NCBI RefSeq assembly: GCF_030149505.1
Contig: NZ_JASBRN010000007.1
Coordinates: 1-43,478 of the forward strand
DNA length: 43,478 bases
Direction: 5' to 3'
Origin: Nocardioides sp.
GTDB taxonomy: Bacteria; Actinomycetota; Actinomycetes; Propionibacteriales; Nocardioidaceae
A program made the translations under genes and the position numbers. Of the stretch, positions 13,183-21,200 are shown piece by piece. The notes under the pieces were generated by a model that worked only from the letters and a program-made list of their open reading frames with translations, was not told where the DNA came from and made no database searches. How positions within the stretch are numbered: the first letter of the stretch is position 1; every line of letters begins with the position of its first letter.

Positions 13183-13347
13183 TCAGAGCGCTCGGGCGAG
13201 GGCGAGTCGAGCCTGCACGGCGGCGTGCTCGGCGCGTCGGCTGAAGCGGTGGGCTCGAGCGAGCTCGTGGCCCTGGCGCCGGCGCTGCGCCTCTCCCAGG
13301 CGGGCGCTGATCTGCGCGCGAGCCAGGGTCTCGGTCTGCGGGAACAT
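13183..13347 (-). CDS. Small basic Ala/Arg-rich protein, copy A
   Basis: 54 residues: MFPQTETLARAQISARLGEA, then QRRRQGHELARAHRFSRRAE, then HAAVQARLALARAL. It is the same length as copy B and aligns with it without gaps. The differences are concentrated in the first seven residues and around positions 21-25. It is predicted helical and basic. It begins 69 nt after the whiB7 stop and is co-directional, so it is likely part of the drug-inducible whiB7 transcript. A purine-rich GAGAGAGAG precedes the ATG. Retention of two near-identical copies suggests selection on dose or on heteromer formation, but no function is known to me. Confidence 0.75.
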   Translation of the reverse strand: MFPQTETLARAQISARLGEAQRRRQGHELARAHRFSRRAEHAAVQARLALARAL

Positions 13348-13416
13348 CTCGTGGTCTCTCTCTCGGATGGTGCGGTGGGTGGTGCTCGGCGGGTGGTGCG
13401 GTGCTGCTGGTGCGGC

Positions 13417-13704
13417 TCAGGCGGCCACGGGGTTCTTCCGCGGACGGCCACGGGGTCGCTTGCGCGGGATGACGACTCCCTGCAGGAAGAGCTCTCCTCC
13501 CCAGACCCCCCACGGCTCGCGGCGCTCCAGGGCGCCGGCGAGGCAGAGGCTGCGGACGGGGCACTCCACGCAGAGCGCCTTGGCACGCTCGACGTCGGCC
13601 GGGGTCTCGGCGAACCACAGCTCGGGGTTGTTGACCCGGCAGGGCATGGTCTCGTCGTCGACCTTGGCGAGCTCGTCGTGCAGCTCGAGGACACTGACAG
13701 TCAT
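13417..13704 (-). CDS. whiB7: WhiB7, iron-sulfur transcription factor for intrinsic drug resistance
   Basis: 95 residues. The four cysteines that hold the 4Fe-4S cluster are Cys22, Cys45, Cys48 and Cys54 (MPCR, CVECPVRSLC). The GVWGGE turn is at 66-71 and a C-terminal AT-hook RGRPRK at 85-90. The AT-hook is the mark of WhiB7/WblC among WhiB proteins. It binds sigma-A region 4 and AT-rich DNA just upstream of -35 elements, activating ribosome-protection and efflux genes and itself. The Shine-Dalgarno GAGGAGGTGATC is near perfect. Expression should be controlled by the attenuating leader (13764-14095) and the WhiB7-type promoter at 14102-14141. uvrD2 lies upstream, as in mycobacteria. Confidence 0.97.
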   Translation of the reverse strand: MTVSVLELHDELAKVDDETMPCRVNNPELWFAETPADVERAKALCVECPVRSLCLAGALERREPWGVWGGELFLQGVVIPRKRPRGRPRKNPVAA

Positions 13705-13763
13705 CGGTTCGATCACCTCCTCTCGTGGGACTGGTCGCAGCTCGACTGGTCCGGGAAACACGA

Positions 13764-13844
13764 AGGCCGCGGATCCCGGTGTCGGGTTCCGCGGCCTGGA
13801 GGTGCCGGTGACTGTTGGTCTCAACAGGTCGGTGGCCTCCAGGC
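13764..13844 (-). promoter_or_regulatory. whiB7 leader attenuator: terminator and competing antiterminator
   Basis: On the minus strand a terminator stem forms between 13797-13788 and 13773-13764 (AGGCCGCGGA/TCCGCGGCCT, with an inner CCCG/CGGG), followed by TCGTGTTT, 60 nt before the whiB7 ATG. An alternative stem pairs GCCTGGAGG (13844-13836) with CCTCCAGGC (13802-13794) and takes the first bases of the terminator stem. A small hairpin CTGTTG/CAACAG (13827-13812) sits between. The upstream ORF ends at 13821 and its codons Ala-Trp-Arg are exactly GCCTGGAGG. A ribosome that finishes the upstream ORF would cover this arm and allow termination; a ribosome stalled earlier would free it and permit read-through. 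Confidence 0.8.
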
Positions 13845-14024
13845 GTTGTCACCCGGGGTGTAGATGGCGAAGACGCCGGCCTTGGCGCCGCGATCACGCA
13901 CGACGGCCGGCACGGCAGCACCCTCGAGGAGGGAGCCCTGGACCTGGGTCCAGCGGTGGCCGCATGCGGGCATGCCGAAGCGCGACGGGGTCTGAGCCGT
14001 CGTCTGGCGCGTGATGTTCTCCAT
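13821..14024 (-). CDS. whiB7 leader ORF (67 aa)
   Basis: 67 residues beginning MENITRQTTAQTPSRFGMPA and ending PGDNAWRPPTC. The ATG at 14024 has a very strong Shine-Dalgarno (GAGGAGGTGG), so it should be efficiently translated. The last codons lie inside the antiterminator arm and the stop codon is in the next hairpin, so its translation can control termination ahead of whiB7. It is longer than a typical leader peptide and has some protein-like character (CGHRWTQVQGSLLEGAAVPA, GVFAIYTPGDNAW), so it may also be a functional small protein. A GTG at 14033 is an alternative start. Confidence 0.7.
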   Translation of the reverse strand: MENITRQTTAQTPSRFGMPACGHRWTQVQGSLLEGAAVPAVVRDRGAKAGVFAIYTPGDNAWRPPTC

Positions 14025-14101
14025 GGGGTCCACCTCCTCAGGTGCGTAGGGCGCCGGCTGTGTCAGGGCCGTGGTGCGCGGGTGTTCAGGACGTGATCAG
14101 G

Positions 14102-14141
14102 AAGGTAGTGCCTGGGCGATGTAAGGAGCAAACCATTTTTT
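14102..14141 (-). promoter_or_regulatory. whiB7 promoter with WhiB7-type AT-rich upstream element
   Basis: On the minus strand TTGCTC (14131-14126) and TACCTT (14107-14102) are 18 nt apart. Directly upstream of the -35 is AAAAAATGGT (14141-14132), part of an AT-rich island (14132-14160) that stands out in this GC-rich DNA. WhiB7 autoregulated promoters have such an AT-rich block just ahead of the -35, read by the AT-hook. Predicted start near 14095, giving about 70 nt to the leader ORF and 390 nt to whiB7. Confidence 0.7.
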
Positions 14142-14219
14142 GACTATTTCTTGATTTTCTCCTGGCAACCTCCGGCCACGGGCCACGAGGGGGCAGCTCG
14201 CACCCGGTCGCGGGCGTGC

Positions 14220-16271
14220 TCAGGCGAGCAGGCCGAGCACGTCCTCGCCGTACTTCTCCAGCTTCGAGCGGCCGATCCCGCTGATCTTGAGCAGCTCCCG
14301 CTCGGTGGTGGGCCGCACCTCGGCGATGAGCTGCAACGTGGCGTCGTTGAAGACCACGAAGGCCGGCACCTTCTCCTCGTCGGCGCGGCCCTTGCGCCAC
14401 TCGCGGAGGCGCTCGAAGAGCTCTTCGTCGTAGGAGGCGGGGCAGTCCTCGCAGCGCGCCCGCTTCTTCTCCGCCGGCGTGGTCAGAGGACGCCCGCACT
14501 CGCGGCAGGTCATCGCACCGCGGCGCCGCGCGCTCGGCTCCGCCGGACGGGCCGAGTCCGGGAGCACCGGGTCGAGGAAGCGCGAGGGCTTGCGGTTGCC
14601 GCGGCCGCCAGGGTTGCGCGCCGCGGACCACGACAGCCGTAGCGTGCGTCGCGCACGGGTGATGCCGACGTAGAGCAGCCGACGCTCCTCCTCGACCGCT
14701 GCGGGGGTGTCGGCGTAGGTGATCGGCAGGGTGCCGTCCTGCAGGCCGACGCAGAACACGACGTCCCACTCCAGACCCTTGGCGGCGTGGAAGGTGGCCA
14801 GCGTGACGCCTTCGGCGACCGGGGCGTGCTGCTCGGCGGCCCGGCGGTCGAGCTCGTCGACGAAGGCGTTGAGCGGGTCCTCCTGCGCGGTGCCCTCGCC
14901 GGCGGCGTACTCCTCGGCCTGGTCGACCAGCGCCTGCCAGGACTCCCACCGGTCCCGGGTCTGGCCACGGGCGCGCGGCGGCTCCGGCGTCCAGCCCATG
15001 CCGGCCAGGGTCGAGCGCACGGTCTCGACCAGGTCCTCCCCCGGCGCGCTGCGGGCCGCCCCACGGATGCGGGTCACCGCCTCGCGCACCTCGGGCCGCT
15101 CGAAGAAGCGGCCGGCGCCCCGGATGACGTAGGGCAGGGAGCGCGCCGAGAGCGCCTCCTCGAAGGCCTCGGACTGGGCGTTGATCCGGAAGAGCACCGC
15201 CATCTCCGACAGCGGCACGCCCTCGTCGCGCAGCGCCAGGACCCGCGCGGCCGTGGCCTCGGCCTCGGCCACCTCGTCGGGCTGGGGGGCGAACTCCACC
15301 GCCGCGCCCGCCGGCTGCTCCGAGCGCAAGGCCACGCCCTGGCTCGGGGTGCCGGCCAGCAGCGTCGTCGCGGTGCGGACGATCTCCGGGGTCGAGCGGT
15401 AGTTGCGCACCAGCTCCACCGAGGTGGTGCCGGGGAACTTGCGCGGGAAGTCACGGAGGTAGTCGGCGTTGGCGCCGGCGAAGGAGTAGATCGTCTGGGC
15501 GGGGTCGCCCACCACGCAGATCTCGTCGCGGCCACCGAGCCAGAGGTCCAGCAGCGCGGACTGCAGCGGTGAAACGTCCTGGAACTCGTCGACGACGAAC
15601 CACTTGTACTGCCGACGGACCTGGGCGGCGACCCGCTCGTCCTCGGCCAGCAGACCGGCGGTGAGCAGCAGGACGTCCTCCATGTCCATCCGGCCCTCGG
15701 CGCGCTTGACGTCCTCGTAGGCGCCGAAGACCCGGCCCACCGTGTCGGCATCGAGCCCGGTCACCTCGCGGCCGCGGGCCGTGGCGATCCGGGCGTAGTC
15801 GTCGGGGCCGACGTTGGAGACCTTGGCCCACTCGACCTCGGAGGCGAGGTCGCGCAGCTGGGCCTGGTCGGCGCGCAGCCGCTGGCGCCGGCAGGCACCG
15901 GCGAGCAGCCCGATCTTGGACTCGGTGAGCACCGGCAGGTCGACCCCGTGCACGTGCGGCCAGAAGTACCGCAGCTGGCGCAGCGCGGCGGAGTGGAAGG
16001 TGCGCGCCTGCACCCCGCCGGCCCCGAGCGTGCGCAGCCGGGAGCGCATCTCCCCGGCGGCTCGGGTCGTGAAGGTCACCGCCAGGACCTCGGTCGGCGC
16101 GTAGGTGCCGGTCGCGACGCCGTGGGCGATGCGGTGGGTGATCGCCCGGGTCTTGCCGGTGCCGGCACCGGCCAGCACCCGCACCGGACCGCGCAGCGCC
16201 TCGGCCACCGCCCGCTGCTCGGGGTCCAGCGCGTCCAGCAGCGCCTCGGCACGGGTGGGGGCGGGGGGCAT
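14220..16271 (-). CDS. uvrD2: ATP-dependent DNA helicase UvrD2
   Basis: 683 residues of superfamily-1 helicase. Motifs visible: Walker A AGAGTGKT (34-41), TFTTRAAGEM, DEFQD, GDPAQTIYSFAGA, ELVRNYRSTP, TFHAAKGLEWD and YVGITRARR. After the motor comes a tetracysteine zinc motif (CRECGRPL, CEDCP) and a C-terminal HRDC domain (FVVFNDATLQLIAEVRPTTE, ISGIGRSKLEKYGEDVL). This domain order is specific to actinobacterial UvrD2, a 3'-5' helicase essential in mycobacteria. ATG at 16271 leaves the usual short N-terminus; an upstream GGAG is present at 12 nt. It lies between whiB7 and mycoredoxin as in M. tuberculosis. Confidence 0.95.
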   Translation of the reverse strand: MPPAPTRAEALLDALDPEQRAVAEALRGPVRVLAGAGTGKTRAITHRIAHGVATGTYAPTEVLAVTFTTRAAGEMRSRLRTLGAGGVQARTFHSAALRQLRYFWPHVHGVDLPVLTESKIGLLAGACRRQRLRADQAQLRDLASEVEWAKVSNVGPDDYARIATARGREVTGLDADTVGRVFGAYEDVKRAEGRMDMEDVLLLTAGLLAEDERVAAQVRRQYKWFVVDEFQDVSPLQSALLDLWLGGRDEICVVGDPAQTIYSFAGANADYLRDFPRKFPGTTSVELVRNYRSTPEIVRTATTLLAGTPSQGVALRSEQPAGAAVEFAPQPDEVAEAEATAARVLALRDEGVPLSEMAVLFRINAQSEAFEEALSARSLPYVIRGAGRFFERPEVREAVTRIRGAARSAPGEDLVETVRSTLAGMGWTPEPPRARGQTRDRWESWQALVDQAEEYAAGEGTAQEDPLNAFVDELDRRAAEQHAPVAEGVTLATFHAAKGLEWDVVFCVGLQDGTLPITYADTPAAVEEERRLLYVGITRARRTLRLSWSAARNPGGRGNRKPSRFLDPVLPDSARPAEPSARRRGAMTCRECGRPLTTPAEKKRARCEDCPASYDEELFERLREWRKGRADEEKVPAFVVFNDATLQLIAEVRPTTERELLKISGIGRSKLEKYGEDVLGLLA

Positions 16272-16349
16272 CGGCGGGAACAACTCCGGGTCGTGTGAGG
16301 TTGCGGGTGGGAACGGCCACCAGCCTAGATCGAGGAGGGGACAGCCCCG

Positions 16350-16607
16350 ATGAGCGCGTCCACAGCCAGCGTGACGATGTACAGCACCCCGTGGTGCGGC
16401 TACTGCCACCGCCTGAAGAGCCAGATGGACCGCGAGGGCATCGCCTACTCCGTCGTCGACATCGAGCAGGACCCCGACGCGGCGCTGATCGTCGAGCAAG
16501 TCAACGGCGGCAACCAGACGGTGCCGACGCTGGTGTACTCCGACGGCACCGCGCAGACCAATCCCTCGCTCGCGCAGGTCAAGGAGAAGCTGGCCGCGCT
16601 GGCCTGA
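16350..16607 (+). CDS. mrx1: Mycoredoxin
   Basis: 85 residues with a glutaredoxin fold. The active site PWCGYC (Cys16, Cys19) is near the N-terminus, GNQTVPTLVYSDG contains the cis-proline and substrate loop, and TNPSLAQVKEKL forms the last helix. The length and the neighbourhood (uvrD2, nudC) fit mycoredoxin-1, which uses mycothiol to reduce mixed disulfides in actinomycetes. A GAGGAGGGG Shine-Dalgarno precedes the ATG by about 10 nt. It diverges from uvrD2; a TAGGCT at 16331-16326 on the other strand may be the uvrD2 -10. Confidence 0.93.
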   Translation: MSASTASVTMYSTPWCGYCHRLKSQMDREGIAYSVVDIEQDPDAALIVEQVNGGNQTVPTLVYSDGTAQTNPSLAQVKEKLAALA

Positions 16608-16631
16608 ACGCAGCCGCGCCAGCGGGCGCGA

Positions 16632-17555
16632 TCACCACTGACCCGGCAGGGCTCCGCCGTACCAGTGCTCAACCAGCGAGCGGCTGATCGAGACCCCGCC
16701 GGGCAGCACCAGCGTGCCTGCCTCCGCCTGCTCGCGCATCTCGGCGCGGGTGAACCACCGGGCGTCCTCGAGCTCGTCGTGGTCGACCTCGATCTCGGTG
16801 CTGGTCGCGCGCCCGACGAAGCCGAGCATCAGGCTGGCCGGCAGCGGCCACGGCTGGTTGCCGAAGTACTCCACGTCCCCGACGCGGACCCCGGTCTCCT
16901 CGAGCACCTCGCGCCGCACCGCGTCCTCGAGGGTCTCCCCCGGCTCGCAGAACCCGGCCAGGGTGGAGAAGCGGCCCTCGGGCCAGATCGCCTGGCGGCC
17001 CAGCAGGCAGCGCTCGTCTTCGCTGCCCGGCTCCCCGGAGGCCACGACCATGATCACGGCGGGGTCGGTGCGCGGGAACTGCGGCTTCCCGCACTGCGTG
17101 CACACCAGCTCGTGCCCGGATCGGCGTGGCTCCAGCGCCCCGGCACAGCGTGGGCAGAAGCGGGTCGCGAAGAGCCACTCGGCCAGGCCGAGAGCGTGAA
17201 AGACCAGCGGGGCATAGGCCAGCGCGTCGTCGGCCAGCGCCGGCAGCAGGCCCCGCAACGGCACCCACCCCTGCCCTTGCTTCGACACCGCGGCGTCGGT
17301 GACCACGGCGAACCAGGCCCGGTCCTGCCACTCCCCCAGCAGCACGCGCAGGCCGTCGGGAGCCTGGGCCGGGGAGATCCAGTCGACCCGGCCGTCGACG
17401 GGACGGATCCGGGTCCCGGAGACGACCAGCACCCGGGTCGCGGGGTCGGCCCACCGTGCCTCGAGCCAGGCGTCGTCGGCGCGGCGCAGGGCCGCCCGGT
17501 CGTGCGCGTCGGCCGCCATCCTCAGGTGCGCGTACGACGGTGCAGTGCCGCTCAC
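16632..17555 (-). CDS. nudC: NAD(H) pyrophosphatase / NAD-RNA decapping enzyme NudC
   Basis: 307 residues. A zinc ribbon is formed by Cys134, Cys137, Cys152 and Cys155 (FCPRCAG, VCTQCG). The Nudix box is GFCEPGETLEDAVRREVLEE at about 201-220, and the NADH-pyrophosphatase signature follows as NQPWPLPAS (family SQPWPFPxS). It hydrolyses NAD(H) to NMN(H) and AMP and can remove NAD caps from RNA. The GTG at 17555 overlaps the stop of the upstream SDR gene (GTGA), so the two are coupled. An ATG at 17519 is less likely. It converges on mycoredoxin with 24 nt between the stops. Confidence 0.94.
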   Translation of the reverse strand: MSGTAPSYAHLRMAADAHDRAALRRADDAWLEARWADPATRVLVVSGTRIRPVDGRVDWISPAQAPDGLRVLLGEWQDRAWFAVVTDAAVSKQGQGWVPLRGLLPALADDALAYAPLVFHALGLAEWLFATRFCPRCAGALEPRRSGHELVCTQCGKPQFPRTDPAVIMVVASGEPGSEDERCLLGRQAIWPEGRFSTLAGFCEPGETLEDAVRREVLEETGVRVGDVEYFGNQPWPLPASLMLGFVGRATSTEIEVDHDELEDARWFTRAEMREQAEAGTLVLPGGVSISRSLVEHWYGGALPGQW

Positions 17556-18193
17556 GGGTGGCTGACCTCCGCCTGCCAGGCCGCCTCGTCCTGGCGGGTG
17601 GCGGCCAGGATCGCGGCCGCGACGCTGTCGGGGCTGAACGTCCCCTCCTTCGCCAGGGCACCGCGCACGGTGACCGAGACCGCGCGCATGCCCTCCGCCT
17701 GGAGGGTGCGGTCGAGGGAGAGCACGAGGTTGCGCAGACCGGCCTTCTGCACGCCGAGCGAGGCGGCGACGTGGTTCGGCTCGTCGGCGGCCATCGATCC
17801 CGTGGCACTCACCCGCGCTCCCGGGCCCATCCACGGGTGGGCCGCCTGGACGGCCGTCAGCAGCACACCGACCCCCAGCCGCACGTCGACCAACAGGTCC
17901 TCGACCGTCAGGTGCAGCGGGTCGGCCTCGCGGTAGGCACTGGGGTTGACGTGCAGCACGTCGACCCGGCCCAGCCGCTCGGCGACGTCGGCCACGGCCT
18001 GCCGACCTGCAACGGGGTCGGAGACGTCGGCGACCCGGCGCTCGACCTGGACGCCGACGAGCGTGGCGGCGAGGTCGGCCAGCACCGCCTCGTCGTTGCC
18101 GACCAGGCCCACCGACCAGCCCTCCGCGGCGTACAGCCGGGCCAGCGAGCCGCTGACCCCCGGTCCTGCCCCGACGACCACCACAGCGCTCAT
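17552..18193 (-). CDS. Atypical short-chain dehydrogenase/reductase-like protein
   Basis: 213 residues with a Rossmann dinucleotide site (VVVVGAGPGVSGSLARLYA) and a DVSDP strand as in SDRs. The catalytic signature is degraded: the usual NNAG is VNPSAY, and the YxxxK pair is replaced by a Leu four residues before the Lys (SLGVQKAGL). Ser remains in SATGSM. It may bind NAD(P) without normal dehydrogenase chemistry. It is coupled to nudC by a GTGA overlap, so a link to NAD(P) sensing or turnover is possible. In M. tuberculosis this position is held by an ion-channel gene. ATG at 18193 follows a TAGTCT -10 box by 6 nt. Confidence 0.85.
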   Translation of the reverse strand: MSAVVVVGAGPGVSGSLARLYAAEGWSVGLVGNDEAVLADLAATLVGVQVERRVADVSDPVAGRQAVADVAERLGRVDVLHVNPSAYREADPLHLTVEDLLVDVRLGVGVLLTAVQAAHPWMGPGARVSATGSMAADEPNHVAASLGVQKAGLRNLVLSLDRTLQAEGMRAVSVTVRGALAKEGTFSPDSVAAAILAATRQDEAAWQAEVSHP

Positions 18194-18199
18194 GGCCCG

Positions 18200-18205
18200 A
18201 GACTA
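18200..18205 (-). promoter_or_regulatory. -10 box TAGTCT, leaderless start for SDR-nudC
   Basis: TAGTCT on the minus strand, spacer CGGGCC, then the ATG at 18193. Confidence 0.5.
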
Positions 18206-18213
18206 GACCGCGC

Positions 18214-21200
18214 CTACGAGGGCCCCAGGAGCGCCTCGAGGGCCGCGCGCCCGGGCAGGTCGGCGGGCTCCTCGACGCTCCCGGTGCGCACGTAGTAGAA
18301 CGCCGCGCGGACCTGGTCGGGGTCGAGGTCGTGCAGCTCGGCCCAGGCCAGGCGGTAGAGCGCGAGCTGCAGCGGGTCGGCGTCGGCCCGGCGGTTGGTC
18401 TTCCAGTCGACCAGGAGGTAGCCGCCGTCCGGCTCGCGGTAGACCGCGTCGATCCGCCCCCGCACCACCTGCCCGGCCAGCACCAGCGAGAAGGGCGCCT
18501 CGACCCGGTGCGGCACCCGCGCACCGAACGGGCCGGTCTCGAAGGCCGTCACCAGCTCCTGCAGGTCCGACTCGTCGTCAATACCGGCGTCGCCGCGACC
18601 GGGGAGCTCGTCGGGGTCGAAGAGGTCCTGCTGGCCGAAGCGCGCCTCGACCCAGGCGTGGAACCGGGTGCCGAACCGCGCGGCGGACGACGGCGGGCGG
18701 GGCATCGGGCGCGCCAGCTCCCGGGCGAACGCCTCGGGGTCGTCGCGCAGCCGGGACATCGCGGTCGCCGACAGGCTCGCCGGCAGCCGCACCCGGGTGA
18801 GAGCGGCCCGGTCGCGCCGCGCCTCGGCCAGCAGCCGGTCGAGCTCGACGTCCCACTCGGCCACCCGCGCGGCCTCGATCATGTCCAGCCCCTCGTCCTG
18901 CGCGGCAGGCTCGGCGGCGCGCACCCGGCGGGCGGCCTCGCGGCGCAGCAGCGCCTCCCGGCCGGCCGTGGTGACCGGCCAGGGCCGGGAGGAGTCGACG
19001 GCGGAGTAGGGGTTGGGGTCGCCCTTCTGGGGCTTCTCCCGCCAGGTGCCCGGCGGGGTCCCCCACTCCTCGAGCTGCTCCTTGAGCACCCGCTGGTAGG
19101 CCGAGGGGCCGAAGGGCGTGGCGCGCTCGGACCAGCAGTACGACGTGACGCAGAGCCGGTGGGCGGCGCGGGTGACCGCGACGTACCCCAGGCGCAGCTC
19201 CTCCTCGGCGTCGTGGTCGCGGGTCGCCTGGCGGTAGGCGTCGAGCGCGGCCTTGTCGTGGCCGAGCAGCTGCGGCTGGTCGGCGGCGTCGCCACGCAGG
19301 GGCGCGGGGAGCACGGCCGGTGAGGAGGTCCACAGGGTGCGCGAGCGGTTGCTGGGGAAGCGGCCCTCGCAGGTGCCGACCAGGAAGACGGTGTCCCACT
19401 CCAGACCCTTGGAGCGGTGGACCGTGAGCAGCTTGACGGAGTCGGCGAGCGTCGGCGTGGCCAGGTCCAGCCCGTTGCCCTGGTCGTCCTCGGCGGTGAG
19501 GTAGGCCAGCAGGGCCGGCAGGGTCACCGCGCCGTCGACGGCCTGGAAGTCCGCGACCGCCCGCACGAAGAGGTCGAGGTTGTCGCGGCGGGCCTCGGCC
19601 GCGGGGCTGACCGCGGAGGCGAGCTCGACGTCGGCACCGGTGACGTCGAGGATCCGGCGCACCACGTCGAGCAGGGGTTCGCCCACCACCGAGCGCAGCA
19701 GCCGCAGCTCGGCGGCCAGCAGGGCGAACCGCTCGCGCGCCTCCTCGGAGTAGGGCCGGTCGCCGGGGTCGGCCAGCGCGTCGTCGAGCGAGGGCACCTC
19801 GGCGGGATCGACCCCGTCGGCGATGGCGACCAGCTCCTCCAGCGCCGAGGCGTGCCGGGTGCGGGCCGAGAAGCCCGCCAGCTCACGGGCGCGCTCGGCC
19901 AGCAGCCGCAGGTCGCGCGGGCCGACCGCCCACCGCGGCCCGGAGAGCAGGGTGAGCAGGGCGTCGTTGGCCGTGACGTCGTGCAGCAGGGTCAGGCAGG
20001 CCACGACCTCGGCGACCTCGGGCAGCCGCAGCAGCCCCGACAGGCCGACGATCTCGACCGGGACCCCGGCGGCGGTGAGGGCGTCGAAAACCTCCGCGGC
20101 GTGCTGGTTGTCGCGGGTCAGCACCCCGACGTCGGCCCAGCGACCGCCTCGATCGTGGACGGCCACGACCTCCTGCGCCAGCCAGGCCAGCTCGTCGGCG
20201 TGCGTCTCGTGCACCGCGACCTCGACGGTCCCGTCGTCGGCGTCGGGCTTGGGCTCCAGCGGCTCGACCTGCTGGTAGGCCTCGAGCAGCGGGCCGGCGA
20301 GCCGGTTGGCGACCTCGAGGATGCGCCGGTCCGAGCGCCGGTTGACGGTCAGGGGGTACGTCGGGACCGGCCCGCCGTCGGCGGACGGGAAGGTCTCGCC
20401 GAAGCCGAGGATGTTGGAGACCGAGGCGCCGCGCCAGCCGTAGATCGCCTGGTTGGGGTCGCCGACGGCGGTCACCGCGTGCCCGCGGCCGTGCTCGGGG
20501 TCGGGCCCGGAGAAGAGGTGGCCGAGCATCACCGCCTGCGCGACGGAGGTGTCCTGGTACTCGTCGAGGAGGACGACCTTGAAGCGGGCCCGCTCCGCGG
20601 CTCCCACGCCCGGCTGCTGCCGGGCCAGCCGCGCGGCCAGCTCGATCTGGTCGGAGAAGTCCATGAGGCCGAGGTCGGCCTTGAGCCGGCGGTAGCCGCC
20701 GACCAGGCCGAGCAGCTCCGCGCGGCGGTCGAGGGCGTGGATCGCCTTCTCGGCCGCCTCGCGCCAGGTCTTGCGGCCCTTGCCGGCCGCCTCCTCCTCG
20801 ATCGCGCGCAGGAACCCGCGGCGAGCCTCCTCGTCGGTGCGCCGCACGTCGTCGGGGCCGACCAGGTGCTCGCTCATCGCGCTGTCGAGGGCCAGCAGGT
20901 TCTGGATGACGGTGGGCGGGTGGTCCGACAGCGCGCGGACGTCGCCGGTCCAGCCGTCGACCACCCGGGCGCCCAGCTGGTAGCGCGCGGCGTCGGTGAT
21001 GACGCGGGTGTCGGGCTCGTGGCCGATGAGCAGCCCGTGCTCGGAGAGCAGCTGGGCGGCGTAGGCGTGGTAGGTCAGCACGGTCGGCTCGAGGGTGTCG
21101 TCGGGCGCCTCGTCGCCCAGCGGGACCTCGGTGTCGGCGTCGAGGACGCCTGCGGCGCGCAGCGCCTCGCGCACCCGCTGGCGCAGCTCGCTGGCGGCCT

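Noticed and set aside
13148..13921. Long minus-strand frames (257 and 196 codons) over the whiB7 region
   Set aside because: They cross whiB7 and the small paralog gene in other frames; the whiB7 cysteines, AT-hook and ribosome-binding site decide the correct frame.
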